Below, piece after piece: positions 24,608 through 37,142 of a stretch of 64,000 bases of DNA. The stretch lies in assembly GCA_033297075.1 (NCBI GenBank), contig MU858050.1, positions 248,001 through 312,000 of the forward strand. Reading direction: 5' to 3'. Position 1 is the stretch's first letter. Each line of letters opens with the position of its first letter. The translations under genes were made by a program, and so were the position numbers. The notes below the pieces were generated by a model that was given only the letters and a program-made list of their open reading frames with translations, did no database searches and was not told the DNA's origin. The DNA is from Rhypophila decipiens. Lineage: Eukaryota; Ascomycota; Sordariomycetes; Sordariales; Naviculisporaceae.

Positions 24608-26723
24608 ATGGCGGAGAAAGAATCTTATTCGCCTCCCGAAACTCCCGATGAATCCCACGAGACCGATTCCATATCACCTGGATCCGTTGACGAGTCTTCG
24701 GAAGCAAGCACGCCCTACGATGCGCCGGGTTCCAGTTCCGAGTCCCCCCTCGGCTTCTCGTTAGGGGGCGACAGCCCGCGCCGAGTGCCCTCCTTACGGA
24801 CAGTGTCCGACCCCCAAGGCACCGCCCACATGAGCGCAAGCTCCACCGTCACCGGAACTTTGAACAACGCCCGGAGACCGCCGCCAAGCGCGAACAGTCT
24901 TCCACAAGATCTTATGCAGAAGGCGCGGGCTTTACAACAACAGCGTATGGGCATGGCGCCCAGACCTGGCGGCGGATCAGGCCCAGGTTCTGGCGGCTTG
25001 GGATCTCCGATATCAACACAGAAAATGGGCATGAACATGGGCATGAACATGAACATGAGCATGGGTGGTCCCATGATGGGCGGAGGCGCTGCAAATCTCA
25101 GGTTACCCCCAGGCATCAGCAGGCCGGGACCGCACGGGTTTCCCAAGTCGGCGCCTGCAGTACCCGGTGTCAACAAGCCCAGTTTGAGCGAGAGGAGAGC
25201 AATGAAGCTCGGAGGCATGCCAGGGTCTGGAACTGGAACGCCATCCCCTACACCAAAACTCTCTGATATAGAAGGCAGGAAAGACGACGGTGGGCCTTCC
25301 ATCAACGGCGAAGGGAGGGGCTCCAAACTGAGCGACTTTAAGAATTACATTGATACGGAGAAAGGCTGGATCACGTTCGACGGCGCAGCTACCATTACAA
25401 GAACTGGCGTCAACTTCGCAAACGGCCAGACCTTTTCAATATCGCTTGATGAGATTGACGTTCTCGACGAGTTAGGCAAGGGCAACTATGGCACCGTATA
25501 CAAAGTCAGACATGCCCGACCAAAGGCCCCTCGCTTCGGCCAAGGCCTGAGTAAAGTGAAGCCATTATCTCGGCAGTCTTCATTATCCGAACAGGATGAA
25601 TCACCCACCGAGTCCACGTCTTCGCCTATCAGTCCGGCGACTGACAACTCGGGCCGCACCACGTCAGGCGTGGTGATGGCGATGAAGGAGATAAGGCTTG
25701 AGCTGGATGAGTCCAAATTCGGCACCATTCTAAAAGAGCTAGTCATTCTTCATGAGTGTGTTTCGCCGTACATCATCGACTTTTATGGTGCCTTTTACCA
25801 GGAAGGCGCAGTCTACATGTGCATCGAGTACATGGACGGCGGGAGCATAGATAAAATGTACGCTGGCGGAATGCCCGAAAGCGTGTTGCGCAAGATCACG
25901 TATGCCACGATTATGGGTCTGAAGACTCTCAAGGACGACCACAACATCATTCATCGTGATGTCAAGCCTACCAACATCCTCGTCAATACTGCCGGACAGG
26001 TGAAAATCTGCGATTTCGGTGTTTCGGGCAACCTTGTGGCGAGCATTGCCAAGACGAATATCGGATGCCAGAGCTACATGGCGCCCGAACGCATCAGCGG
26101 AGGCGGCATGTCAGCTGCTGGCGGTGCTGCAAGCGGGACATATAGCGTTCAGAGCGACATCTGGAGCTTGGGCCTGACCATCATAGAGTGTGCCATGGGG
26201 AGGTATCCATACCCACCCGAGGTATCGAGCACGATATTCAGTCAGCTCAGTGTAAGTTTTCTCTGCCTGTCCCTTGCTTCTCATGACATGGAATTTCACT
26301 AACCACGAATTACAGGCTATCGTCGAGGGTGAACCGCCAAGTCTGCCAGCAGAAGGCTACTCTGCCACAGCTCACGACTTTGTCCGGTCCTGTCTCAACA
26401 AGATCCCCGCAAAGCGCCATACCTACCCCATGCTTCTAGCCCATCCGTGGATGAAGCCGCTCGGCCGTCCCGAGACCATAACGGAGGACGCCGAGGCCGA
26501 AGATGCGGCTGCGGACGACGAGCTCGTTGATGCTACGGGTTCGTTGAGTCTTAACAGCCCCATGGGAGCTGTCGGTGGAGACAAGGAGGTTGCCGAGTGG
26601 GTGAATAACGTGCTGGAGCGCAAGCGAAAGGGGCTGTTGCAAGATAGCGCGAATAAGCCTGCTCTGCATGCCGCGCCTCTGGACTCTGTTAGTCCGGTAG
26701 GAAGTCCGTTGATTCCTGCTTGA
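24608..26723 (+). CDS. pbs2: HOG-pathway MAP kinase kinase Pbs2 / OS-5
   Basis: This dual-specificity kinase activates the Hog1/OS-2 MAP kinase in osmotic and fungicide stress signalling. Two exons, 24608-26251 and 26316-26723, give 683 aa. The intron has a GTAAGT donor and a CACTAACC branch. The N terminus (1-270) is Ser/Pro-rich and disordered, with a Met-Gly/Met-Asn repeat around residue 140. Kinase motifs are the Gly loop GKGNYGTVY (from 290), catalytic lysine VMAMKEI (K360), HRDVKPTN (D451) and DFGVSG (D469). The activation loop is SIAKT (S479/T483), followed by GCQSYMAPERI. About 60 residues, including a Ser/Pro-rich stretch, separate the Gly loop from the lysine, a known Pbs2-type expansion. 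The C terminus carries WVNNVLERKRKGLL. The start is the ATG before AEKESYS. Assignment to Pbs2 over other MAPKKs rests on this N-lobe insert and the SIAKTNIG loop. Confidence 0.95.
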
Positions 26724-27924
26724 GAACAAGGAGAGATTGAGAAGGGGTTAAAGGAATGGTGTATGCTAGACTGGGGAAGAAGGTCGTAGACAATGATTAT
26801 GATGGGGATAGCTTGGTTGGCTTGTTGGGAACTGCGGAAATTTCTGGGTTTGTGAGAGGAACGAAAGGTTGGGAAATGACGTTCTTATTTATTGTGTAAA
26901 CGAACCATAAATACACGCATGGAAAGCATAAACCAGAGAGAAGAAAGAGAGCACGCTCTGGTTATCATGAAAGCGAAATGATATCTTCTTGTATTTATCT
27001 ATGTCCCGAATAAGAGCTTGGTCTCTATATTACATACTGGTGTGATGGATCGAAGATAAACAAATTTGAACGACCATCTAACGGGCTGTGTCGTGATTCT
27101 TGCATCCCACTACGCTTGCCCAAGACGAAAGCCCAGGTTCGGAGCTTGATGTTTCACACAATGGACCAAAAACGATCACCAGAAACGAGCACCCTCTCGT
27201 GGGCATAGATCTCCCCGATACATTAAACAAATATCATTAATATGGGTGTGGCTTTAGCAAGCCGTCCTACCTAAGATAGGGCATAGGTGACCAACAACCT
27301 TCTCTCGCGGTGAAGATATGGAATATTTCAACTTGCACCTAACCATATCGAGACAGAACCTCCTTTTCAACCAAATCGTGATACTGCCCGTTAGCTCTAT
27401 CTGTCTCTCGCCCCAGTTCCCACATCATAATAATGCCATTATCTCCCACCATCTCGGGAGCCTCACCTTCTCTTCCATCGATGAATCAAATGATAAATAG
27501 AAATATGTAGGAGGTAGGTACATCAGAAAAACGAAGGTACGTGGGTATGTGAACACGGATCGAGGGTAATAGAAATAGGAAGCGAATGGGGAAAAAAGAA
27601 AACGAGAGGCTTGCGCCGAGTGAGACGAATCCCAAATCAATACTCCCTAGCCAAATATGCAAATGCGCCTGCTTTTGAAACACATCGACATAATCCAACC
27701 AAGAGGAAAGAAAGTTCCTGACAATCATCATGCTGGCCTGCATCTGAACGCCTTATGCAGCTCCAGTAATTCCATAGTCGTATTGCCGCTCCATCCTTCA
27801 GCACATTGCTTTGTCGTTGCTTTCGGGGCCATTCACTTCAACATACGTGGTCGATAATCGGCCCCCCTCGAAAGCATTGGCTGATTCAACAATGTCAACC
27901 ATATGCCTTTTGCCAATCCGCTCT
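26724..27924. other. Convergent 3' flanks, pbs2 and SUR7-like gene
   Basis: About 1.2 kb, A/T-rich. No gene is supported; it presumably contains both 3' UTRs. Confidence 0.55.
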
Positions 27925-28812
27925 TCATGAGTACTCATCCTTGACGCGGCGACCATCGTAGGACCTGGTGCTCCGGACGCTCTTCCTACGGCGCCACCGG
28001 GGAGCGGAGGCTGATGTGCCCTGTTGCTTCCGGGCATGTCTCGATATGCAGAACAAAATAGAGCTGATGAAGAGCGCGGCCCATCCGCCCCAGGCAAAGC
28101 CAAACGCGTAGGTACCGAGTTCAGCAGGACGTCCTGCGCTGACGAACGCATTTCGGGTCTTGACGAATGTCGCACTGCGGAGGAAATTGTCAGCATCGGG
28201 CCTCGTCAAACAGCAATGCGGGACACGAGAAGACCTCAGAAGGAGCTGTATACGTACGTCATCAAGCTTACAGCAACGCTGTAGAAGAGCAAAGCAGTCA
28301 GGGCGATCAAGCCGCTGATAGCGCTGCCCAACCGGCTGCAGCATGCGAGGAAACCAGCAAAGAAAGTGACGACCTCGAAAAAGAGAGCAAGGAGGAAAAA
28401 CACCCAGCCGAAGCGCCACATGTACCAGTAAGTAAAGCTCGTGGTATTGTCGCCGTAGTTGCCGACCAGTTCCTCTGGCGCATTTCGAGGATTAGACTCC
28501 CAAGCCGAGCCCAGGGGAAGAGCAGGATGCGCGGGTCCGCAGTCGGTGTTGTCGGGTCCGCAGATGTAGAAGTATGTCCATTGCGAAACTGGCTTCGCAC
28601 CTGTGATTCCGTTCGTGTCTGCGCGGAGGAAAAACGTCTGCCGGAGTGGTGGTGTGGATGTGACGCCGGACAGGATGATAAACCATAGCATGACCAGGGA
28701 GCCGCTCAGGAAGATCATGGAGATCAGGCTGAGGTTGGAGTCTACGCATTGGAGATTAGTGACTGGCGCTCCATGTGATTTAGAGACGACACTTACGGCT
28801 CAGACCGGCCAT
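27925..28812 (-). CDS. SUR7/PalI-family eisosome membrane protein
   Basis: This four-helix plasma-membrane protein is of the SUR7 family, whose members mark eisosomes and affect cell-wall and sphingolipid homeostasis. Three exons, 28812-28797 (only 16 nt), 28741-28258 and 28174-27925, give 249 aa. Donors are GTAAGT and GTACGT. Helix 1 is SLISMIFLSGSLVMLWFIILS. The first extracellular loop carries the family's WTYFYICGPDNTDC Trp/Cys motif. Helices 2 and 3 are WVFFLLALFFEVVTFFAGFLA and ISGLIALTALLFYSVAVSLM. Helix 4 is FGFAWGGWAALFISSILFCI. Before it comes FVKTRNAF, typical of SUR7. The cytosolic tail is Arg/Ser-rich and ends RRVKDEYS. The first intron splits codon 6, so the true N terminus MAGLS is invisible in a simple ORF search. 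Confidence 0.9.
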
Positions 28813-30880
28813 CTTGGAGAAGATGTAGGATCAAGAGGATATTTCGTCGGATACTTTCAAAGTTCAATCCGTGTTTGACATGCGCAAATTCGTCAGAATT
28901 TAGATCGCATGCGCTCCAAAGTCGGAGCAAACTTGAGTATTCTCGTAGGTGCGTTTCTAAGAGCAGAGAAGAATAGAGAGTCAAGGACGAAGAGGGGTGA
29001 AGAATCGCCTGGTGCTAGGATCTGCTGGCGACAAAGAATCGAGTCAGAAATGCTGTCGTCACTTCTCGCAAGGCAAAAAATTCTAAACAACGGGAGCGGA
29101 TAGGGAACGGTGACGAACCAGCTATCCGTCAAGCCTTTGTCTAGAAGCTTTGTTATACGTACCAGACAACCGCCGCCTAATCGCAGAGTTATGCGAGAAA
29201 GAATCGCACTTCCAAAAGGTAGGAAGACGTTTATGAAGAAACGGTATTCGAAATGCAAATCGCTATGCACAGGGGATAGGATCGTTTGTAGGAAGGACAC
29301 AAAAACAGATGTTGTATATACAGGAAGCGGCCAAGGAATTGTGGAAAGAAATATCGAGGTCCGTATCACGAGAGACGCAGAAAAGACTTTAACCGAACGC
29401 CTGAAGGGGACTGGGAAGCTATCACCAGATTCACCTTAGCGCAAGTCGCGGCGATGAGGTCGTCTTTATGTTTGATCATGAAAATCCCGTGGATTCAGTA
29501 GTGTACTATAGGTGCATACCTAGGTCGATAATGTCATGTCAGAACATGCGGTGGCAGGGTTCAGCGCATCGCATTCCACCGGTCAAAGATGTCGTGGACG
29601 TCTGTGGAAGCAGCGAAGAGCGTTGGGCCGCACCAGCGCATCTCGGTGGGTTCAGATGACGCAACTGCCGAGAATTTTGCTTGCGGTCAGCTGGCAGTTG
29701 CTCCGAGCTATGGGAGCTTTAACCAATCAGATGATGAACAAGCTCCTTCGTCCGAAGCACCCCACCTTAAGATTCGAGATCCTCTGCACGTGTCGACTGG
29801 ACGTCATCCCATTTTCAGGCTCAAAAGACCACTTTCTCCTCGATCTCAAGCACGATTTCATCTCAACGTTGAAGAGCTTGGAGATAAAAGCTGAGTTGAC
29901 AATTACTTATATATTTATCTCAACCTACACGTCTAGGCATTTGTTTTCACGCAGGTTAAGACCTCGGGAAGAGCTGGCGGTGAATATTTTATTCACGTCC
30001 TCACCACGACCCAGTCAGCTAGCTGCCAGTCAGCCGATGGGAAAATTCCGGTAAACGGATATCGTTACAATCATATGGCCTTTCCAGTACCAATGTACTG
30101 GCTGCGCAATTATGCTCACGTTCACCAGGCAAATGAGAATATTTCCTTTGCCTCAAATACTAACCACAGTCATTTTATTGAAAACAGAGTGGATCCCTCT
30201 GGTTTTCGAAGTTACACATATACCGGTAGGTTGGGAACATTGCAGTGAAAGGCAAGTGGGAGTTGCAGTTTTATACCTCAACTTAAGAAATTTGAATCAT
30301 CATTGAAACAATTAAGGCGGTCCGAAAGCACGGTATTTCATCCGCGGCGAACCTCAAGCGGGCGTTTCCGTCAACGGTCTCCGTACCACACGGATACTGT
30401 AACCCGAATACCGGGCCCGACCCAGGGGGCTGGGATGCCGGATGAAGTTACGGATCAGAACGGAACTCGGCTGAGCCACCGCTTTACACAACGGTGGTTT
30501 ATTTTTTCATAACTAATACATTTCATAAGAAGGACAACCCGGCGCTTTCTCATAATGACATTTCACCCGTGTTGAACCATGAATGATGTGTTTGATCGAG
30601 TCTTCGCAGAACCCCCATGAGGTTGCTTCGTCCGGTCCCAACTCTTCTGTGATCCACACTTTTCAGGAGGGCAGGGGTCTGACAGGGGTGGGATCGGCCA
30701 ATCAAGATCGGACCGCTACCTGTCTCACCCCGGCTCAGAAAACGGGGAAAACAGTGGACCGCCGCATCGCATTTCTAGAGTCGAATTGCTGTCGCGCATC
30801 ACAGCCGTGAATCGCCATCATCAACAATCCCATCTTCCCCGTCCGTCTTGGTCGAAACCGAGCCGCGACCTCAAGCCGCC
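28813..30880. other. Divergent upstream region, SUR7-like / thioesterase-like gene
   Basis: About 2.07 kb between two divergent starts. It contains both promoters. One short coding-like plus-strand frame (29589-29894) is listed separately. Confidence 0.45.
29589..29894 (+). CDS. Orphan small ORF, 101 aa, coding-like
   Basis: I do not recognise this ORF. It starts at ATG 29589 and ends at TGA. It is hydrophilic, with good RNY codon periodicity (for example GSDDATAENF and FNQSDDEQAPSSEAP). There is no signal peptide or helix long enough to cross a membrane. It sits inside a divergent upstream region and could be a small gene, an upstream exon or chance. Confidence 0.28.
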   Translation: MSWTSVEAAKSVGPHQRISVGSDDATAENFACGQLAVAPSYGSFNQSDDEQAPSSEAPHLKIRDPLHVSTGRHPIFRLKRPLSPRSQARFHLNVEELGDKS

Positions 30881-31855
30881 ATGACTTCCAGAATACAGTA
30901 CCAGCAACTCCTTCGGCTCGGCCAGCGCCAAATATCAAGACAACAAAATGGCTTCCTCATACCGGCAGAACGCCTTCAACAACCAGCCCGTATCAGACTG
31001 CCACTTATAGCACCGCAATGTCGACAGCAGGCGGCACGCTTCTCAACCACCCGGTTACGGCCTCAAGATTCGACAGCCGAGCTATCCGAACCTGTAGCCC
31101 CAAAACCCAAGAAGAAATCCGTAGTGCGCCGGTTCCTCTTCGCAGGCACGTTCCTTCTCCTCGGCGCCATAACCGGCTCCTCCCTAAAGCTACTCGTCGA
31201 GCCACCCGAACCACCCACTCCAAACTCGCCCGAAGACGAATACACGATCGAAGTTTTACACGACCAGGCCGCCAAGCTGCCCATCGTCAAACAACTCACC
31301 TCGGACCCGGCCTTCGTCGAGTCTTGGGACGCCTACGAGACCCTCTCCCCGAAACACAAATCCCAGCACCTCATGGCGGGCGTCATGACCGGCTCCCGGG
31401 GCGTAGGCGGGTACCAGCGCATATGGTATAACCCATCGACAGGGGAACTCGTCTCGGTGGTATTTCTTGGTGGCGCGACCACAGGCTGGCCTGGTGTTGT
31501 ACATGGCGGGCTACTAGCTACGATCCTGGATGAGTCTTGCGGACGGGCGGCGTTTAAACAGTGGGCTGGTAAGACGGGTGTGACGGCCAGGTTGGAGCTA
31601 AATTACAAGAAGGCGACGCTGGCGAACGGCTTCTATGTTATAAGGGCGCGGCCGAGGGAGGAAGAGCAACTGCCCGAGGGAGAGAGGGGCAAGAGGCATT
31701 ACAAGATCTTTGTGGATGCTGTTGTGGAGGATGCGAATACCGGGGCTCTCCAGGTTGTCTCGGAGGCGATATTTGTGGGCGGTTCTGGTAAGGATCAGAC
31801 GAAGGAGGAGGGGCGGGTTTGGGGGAAGGCTATGGATGAGCATACGAGGTTTTGA
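30881..31855 (+). CDS. Mitochondrial hotdog thioesterase-like protein (Fmp10 type)
   Basis: A single exon encodes 324 aa. The first 70 residues are rich in Arg, Gln and Leu with almost no acid, as in a mitochondrial presequence. A membrane segment follows (FLFAGTFLLLGAITGSSLKLLV, about residues 88-109). The C-terminal half is a PaaI/COG2050 hotdog domain. It has MTGSRGVGGYQRIWYNP, VVFLGGATTGWPGVVHGGLLATILDES with the HGG(A/L) loop and acidic catalytic position, and RLELNYKKATLANGFY. This arrangement resembles yeast Fmp10, a mitochondrial protein of unknown function. Acyl-thioester hydrolysis is inferred from the fold only. The start is the ATG before TSRIQ. Confidence 0.88.
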   Translation: MTSRIQYQQLLRLGQRQISRQQNGFLIPAERLQQPARIRLPLIAPQCRQQAARFSTTRLRPQDSTAELSEPVAPKPKKKSVVRRFLFAGTFLLLGAITGSSLKLLVEPPEPPTPNSPEDEYTIEVLHDQAAKLPIVKQLTSDPAFVESWDAYETLSPKHKSQHLMAGVMTGSRGVGGYQRIWYNPSTGELVSVVFLGGATTGWPGVVHGGLLATILDESCGRAAFKQWAGKTGVTARLELNYKKATLANGFYVIRARPREEEQLPEGERGKRHYKIFVDAVVEDANTGALQVVSEAIFVGGSGKDQTKEEGRVWGKAMDEHTRF

Positions 31856-34800
31856 GGGAAGTAAGGATTGCATGGGATAGAGGCACTAAGTTGGGCATGG
31901 CGATGTGGTTTTGATCTAGAAGAATAGTGGAGAGGGCCCGAGAGGATTGGAATATTTCTATAGATGGAGGAGGTCGCCTGGTCCGGACGGATGGGCGGAC
32001 ATGAGGTTTAGATTCTGCATTATATAGTAGACAGGGTAGAGGGCATTTATTTTCTGCCGGAACATGACCCTGAACATACCTAATAGCATAGCATCGGGGC
32101 GTAGAAATACCCCTATATTTTCTTTTTCGTTGTAAATATACAAATGTTACCCTTTCTGACCATGCCGTAATCTCTTCATGAGAGCAAGGCAAGATGCTGA
32201 TACCAGAAAAACGAGCGAGTACCTCGTACAAGACTTAATAGACACTATTACACTTCCCTGCTATAAATGGAGGCTAGGCTACCTCCACAGGTTCTCTCTA
32301 GACGTAGACGTTCACCTTAACCACCTCGTACCAGGCGGCCAAATACCACAGAAGATAAGAAGATGCCTCAGTATACTTCCTTCTTAGTTGTAGCTGTACA
32401 TTTTGAAGAGCCTCCCATTCAAGAGATCATACTTCTTTCTCATAATCTTCAAGACCACGCGTCACTAAGGGAGCTAATTAGTGCTGTTCCTTGCTATAGA
32501 TGCCAATAACATTTGAGATCTTACGAATAACATGGTCAGTCAAGTACACTCATAGCAAGGAGATCACGATCAAATAGTGAATGACAGTCTTGCCAGAAGA
32601 AGCTTCGGGACGGACCCGTTGCGTATATTAACAAGCTAGGCAATAAATTTACTACTCTCCATGAGGACTTTTAGACTAGAGTAGTCACGAAACATCTCTA
32701 GGCCTCTAGAGACTTACTGACGATGACTCTGTACATGTCTTAACTAGATGATTGCAAATATTCGCTTTATCGGGGTATCGAAAAGTTTACAGGGAGAAGT
32801 TGAGCAGATTTTTGAGGCTTCCAAGGTCCAGAAGTGACAAGACACGAGCAGAAATCCGAAGAGAAAGATATCAAGACATTATCTAATTCAATCCCAACAT
32901 GAATAGTAGCAATAGACTAAGGAAGGTCTAACAGATACACTAGAACTCAGACTTAGAACTGCTTCTCTTTCAAGTCATCATCACTAACTTGGCTAACTTG
33001 GCCTGTCCCGACAAGTCTGTCCTGTCCAGTAAGTATGCCCGGTCTATCCCATCCCGAGACTAGGCGTAAAGCTAACCTTCCTCTTCCCCATTCTTCCCCC
33101 CCGGAGCACCATCTCAAAATCCTGTCTGCCCGAGACATGTAAACATCTTCCTGGCGTACATCTGCAATCCAAAACCCACGTGTGCATATTCGTGACCATC
33201 TGTCGTGTTCATTACATCCCCATGACGGAGAATCACCACCGGCGCCGGCGCCAATCGGGAGGATTCCTTGTCCGAAAGGTTCAACAAACAGCCATGCTTC
33301 ATGTCCACGTTCCTTCCACGTGCTTGTCATGTGGTTGTGTTTGTGTCTCGCTCTATGCCGTAGTTATACCACCCCGGGGATTGAAAGCTGGGGACTTCCT
33401 TTCCCAGGTATATAAAGAACCGGATAGTAAAAGGATGATGATGGATATTGTGAAAGCTGTACGTCCGTAGTTGGTCTCACGACATGACTATTATCTCCTA
33501 CTCTATAAGCACATAGGGTACTATTCACACGTCGTAGCTCCTAAGCCAAAGTCCAGGACTTCCATGTATGTACACACCCGTGGGCAAGTATTTCCAAGGA
33601 ACTAGAATCGCGTTCTGAAATGTCCATCTTTCTCTGATCTGTGCATGTCCATGCTAATTAACGCACGTCTCGGCAACGCCTCGTGGAGTCAGCTGTTGTG
33701 GAATTGAAAAAGGTAAAGGTGTGAATATGTGAGCAAGAATTAGCAGACAGGCAACTCCCGAGCACCGCCGGAGTCCCGTCGGAGAACCAGCTACACGCCG
33801 GGCCGAGCTTGCCTACCCCCCGTCCGTCGGGTCCTTCCTTCCACTCAGCCAGGTGCTTTCCCAACGGAAGGTGGGATTGCCGTTTAGCTTTTCGGGCAGC
33901 GACATGAACCACAGCGAGGTTCCTCCTCTATACGGATAGACTTTCCTTACCTAATCATCCACAAAAGCAGCCTCTTATTGTAACTCTGCATGTGTACCGA
34001 GATCAGAGCCTCCCGATCGTCAAAGAAACCACTCATGATGCATATCGCGGTTGATACATCCCTTCCGTCCCTTTTTACGCCAAGTTCCCCATTTTGACAC
34101 AATCCAAACTTGTAGTTTATTCGGCTCGGGCTGTTGGAGAAGGAACTTTTGGCTGGGCAAAGAAAGGGCATAATAATAACGAGAAAGTTTACGGAGAAGC
34201 TCCTCCGGGATACATCGCGGTGTCGTGGTGAGACTCCGCCCAGGTCGAGGTTAGAAGTAACTACCCCGTATCCGAACACTATCCCGGCCACGAAGCGTGG
34301 TATGTACTACTTGACGGGCTCCTGTACTTGGAACTTATTCAACTACGGATAGACCCCTATCCTTCAGAACAATGGAAACAAGGACGAACAGTCAAGTTGT
34401 GGATTTAATCATGGGTAGCAGTAGCTCTTTCCCTGAAGCTTGAAAGAGATGGGATATCAGTCATCACGCGGACCGAGACTCCACGTGCTACTGCTGCTGA
34501 AATGTTGCTCAACCGTACGTAGTGATCATGTCCAATGTAGCGGATGGTCATATCCCGTACGACACTGTGAATCGGGTGGAAATGCGCAAAGGGTCTGAAT
34601 CAAAAATCCAAAAAGACACAAATGATGACATTTTGTTCCGCAGCTACATCACCCTGCCGCCTTCCAAGAAAGTTTTCTGATCGATGGTTGAACAGACAGT
34701 CGAACATGCGGATCAGACCCCCCCAAAAAACAAAAAGACATGGGAAAGTCCACTTTGCAACCCTGCCAACCAAGGAGGACCAAGAAGGGCAAATGGGGCT

Positions 34801-35461
34801 TTTTTCCTTTTGTTCCTTGAAGTAGGATATGAAGCTCGTAGCACTGCAATGGTTAACTCCTCTTGTCTCGGAGCAACGCAACACGCGGCTGACAAGGATA
34901 CGACGGCATCTTTGTCGAACTATTGCAACGCGTATTCCTAATCTTGCTGTTGATGTTCTTGTTGTTGCTGGTGCCGGTGTTGCTGTAGAACGGTGTCATG
35001 ACATCCCTGAACAACCGAGTCGGGAAGATTGCCCATACTGGAAGCAAGAAGCACATGGCATCCAAGCATGTGGAATGGAACGAACGCCTGATCCTGTTGA
35101 ACCGTTGCTGTGTTTCCCTCGGAGGTTTCTTTTGGGTCGCCTCGGATTCTCTCGTCGACATCGCGAACCGATCATTCGGGCGGATGTTGAGTCTGTCCCT
35201 GACTTCAGATGCGCCTCCCTATTTCGAGATATTCCGATGCTAGACTACGACTACACCGACATTTGGTTGCTTGGTTGGGCCGACTAGGCTCTCCCATGCG
35301 TCCGTTGCGCGCCGTTGGACGCCCGAGCCTGTCAACGGGGCTTTTTGGGTACACGATCCCGAGAGTATATCGCGTGCACGCGAATCAGTGGGTCGTCCAG
35401 AAAAGTGAATGTCCGTCCAAAAGCCCTTTGTTGAAGCAATCCGGAGGAGATTCCTACGAGG
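31856..35461. other. Gene-poor A/T-rich stretch
   Basis: No gene is supported between 31.9 and 34.8 kb. 32.2-33.0 kb is stop-rich in every frame and looks like decayed sequence, but I could not match it to a transposon family. A minus-strand frame at 34853-35161 (about 102 aa, with one hydrophobic stretch CFLLPVWAIF) has some coding character but no recognised domain. Confidence 0.4.
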
Positions 35462-35840
35462 TCAATCCGATGTGACAAACAGCCACTCCGACGACAGGAC
35501 GCCACCTCTGAACTCAGCAATTTTGAGTAGATTGTGGCTGGATCCTCCAGTCGAACGTGGCCAATGACGCTTGACGTTGATGCCAAGGGTCACCTGCCAC
35601 TTACGACATTCGGCCACGATCTGGTGAACCTGAGAAGCAGACATCGTCCGATGCCGCCACATGGCCGTTTTTGAGAAGAGCCAAGACAGAATCGAGCATG
35701 TCTCCCAAATCCTGGAGACAAAGAGGCAACTGGCCTGGGTTAGATTGAATGCCTTCCTTGATTTCTAACCGGACAAGAAGAATATTGCGTGAAATTAGTA
35801 AAGTTATCCATGGAACAGTTCCTGGCCGTCTCTTGTCCTT
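35462..35840 (-). CDS. Orphan gene 3' part, two exons, start not found
   Basis: An open frame without its own start runs 35840-35605 and ends at a canonical donor (GTAAGT). An acceptor at TTCAG lets it join in frame to 35507-35462, ending at TGA. The joined piece contains a Leu-rich amphipathic helix (LQDLGDMLDSVLALLKNG) and ends EWLFVTSD. Codon use is coding-like. The upstream exon could include 36373-36140 (starting MCNISYLDVKQ, also coding-like), but I cannot fix the junction. No family is recognised. A decayed gene is equally possible. Confidence 0.3.
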
Positions 35841-36373
35841 TCAGGCGTCCCTTGCATGGCGGCCATCAGCCCAAGAAAGTTCTCATCGTGGAGTACTGGG
35901 CTCGTGACATTGACGTCAGTGGTGAACTGCCGTGTCGGGAACCAATGTAACCGAAGACCCCCAGAGGTTTTGGTTGATGACGAGAATGTGAGAGATTGGA
36001 AGAGTTATAGCATGCGAATTGACCATCATGAGTGACCAGAAATGAACGAAGCGAGGCAAATACTAATATTGAAGACTTGTGCTGTCTTAAACGTACAGAG
36101 TTCATATGGTGAGATCGGCCAACATTTTCAGATCGTTTATCATTGGTTTTCGTGGAATCTGTGTCTCCCCGTCCTGCGAAGATCGACAAGCTCCGTCAGT
36201 ATCGGTGGCTGGCGGCAAATCCCTGTGCTGAGCATTGAAGAACATTCGGCAAGCCTTCCGTACCGTGGATGTGTGTAAGCCTCCTCTGGAGCTGTGTAAC
36301 CCTTCCGGGCCCAGATGGGATGGACCAGGAAGATGATGCTTTGCTTGACATCGAGATATGAAATGTTGCACAT

Positions 36374-37142
36374 GATATGTCGGCGCACAGAGGAGAAATT
36401 TCCCTGGAGTAGACCCCTCGCTGGGGTTATCATTTTGCGAATCACAACTGAGTTTGGTGTACCTTACCGTAGTCAGTAATGAAGGGCCTGGAACTGATAA
36501 CCGGGAAAATCAGGGGATGGCCAACGATCAGTGAGCCTCACTCCACCGGCAACGGTGCAAAGGTTCCCCGAGATGGATCAGCATCTCCGGTTACCCTATA
36601 TAGAGATATCGGGAATATGATGCGACAGGGTCTGGTATCGTGAGAAGGGAGCCCGCGTTTTGGCCACCGTGGGTGAATTCAGCAGCGCTCGGTACACTGA
36701 GATGAATTCTGATCACGAGCAATCAATGAGCTGCCAAGGTTAAAGGAAAAGCAACCCGAAGTGAACTGTTGCGTCATCGACAGGGATTTGGCTCTTTGAA
36801 GTCGAGACCCCCAATCGAGTTTGGGGTCTCCTGGGCCGATGAATGCAATAAGGGTCGCTCCGGTGCTGGGCTCGGTTAGGTGGCACGGTGGCTGGCCAGG
36901 ACGGAGAGTGTGCTGCAGCGTTCAGCCCGGATGTGCCTGCATTACGGATTCTTGAGCCTCTACGAGGTGCCCCAGGCGAGCTGAATAGTGGCATTCAGGG
37001 CATGTTCATCCTTTGACTCCCTCAAGGTTCGCGAATCCAATATCTCCTTTGAGGAAGACAGCGGAAACGTCGATAAAACTTCGCCGCAGGAGCAGTGATG
37101 GTTGATCAGTTCAGATCCAGCAGGTCGTCGCGCGGGAAGGGC
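36374..37142. other. Intergenic, no gene seen
   Basis: No frame stands out and no RNA gene is seen. Confidence 0.4.

Noticed and set aside
13947..26723. A biosynthetic or catabolic gene cluster
   Set aside because: Neighbours belong to unrelated pathways and have separate promoters; leucine-catabolism partners of mccA are absent.
32200..33000. Possible decayed transposon
   Set aside because: The stretch is stop-rich and A/T-rich, but I could find no terminal repeats, target duplications or transposase motif, so no element is called.
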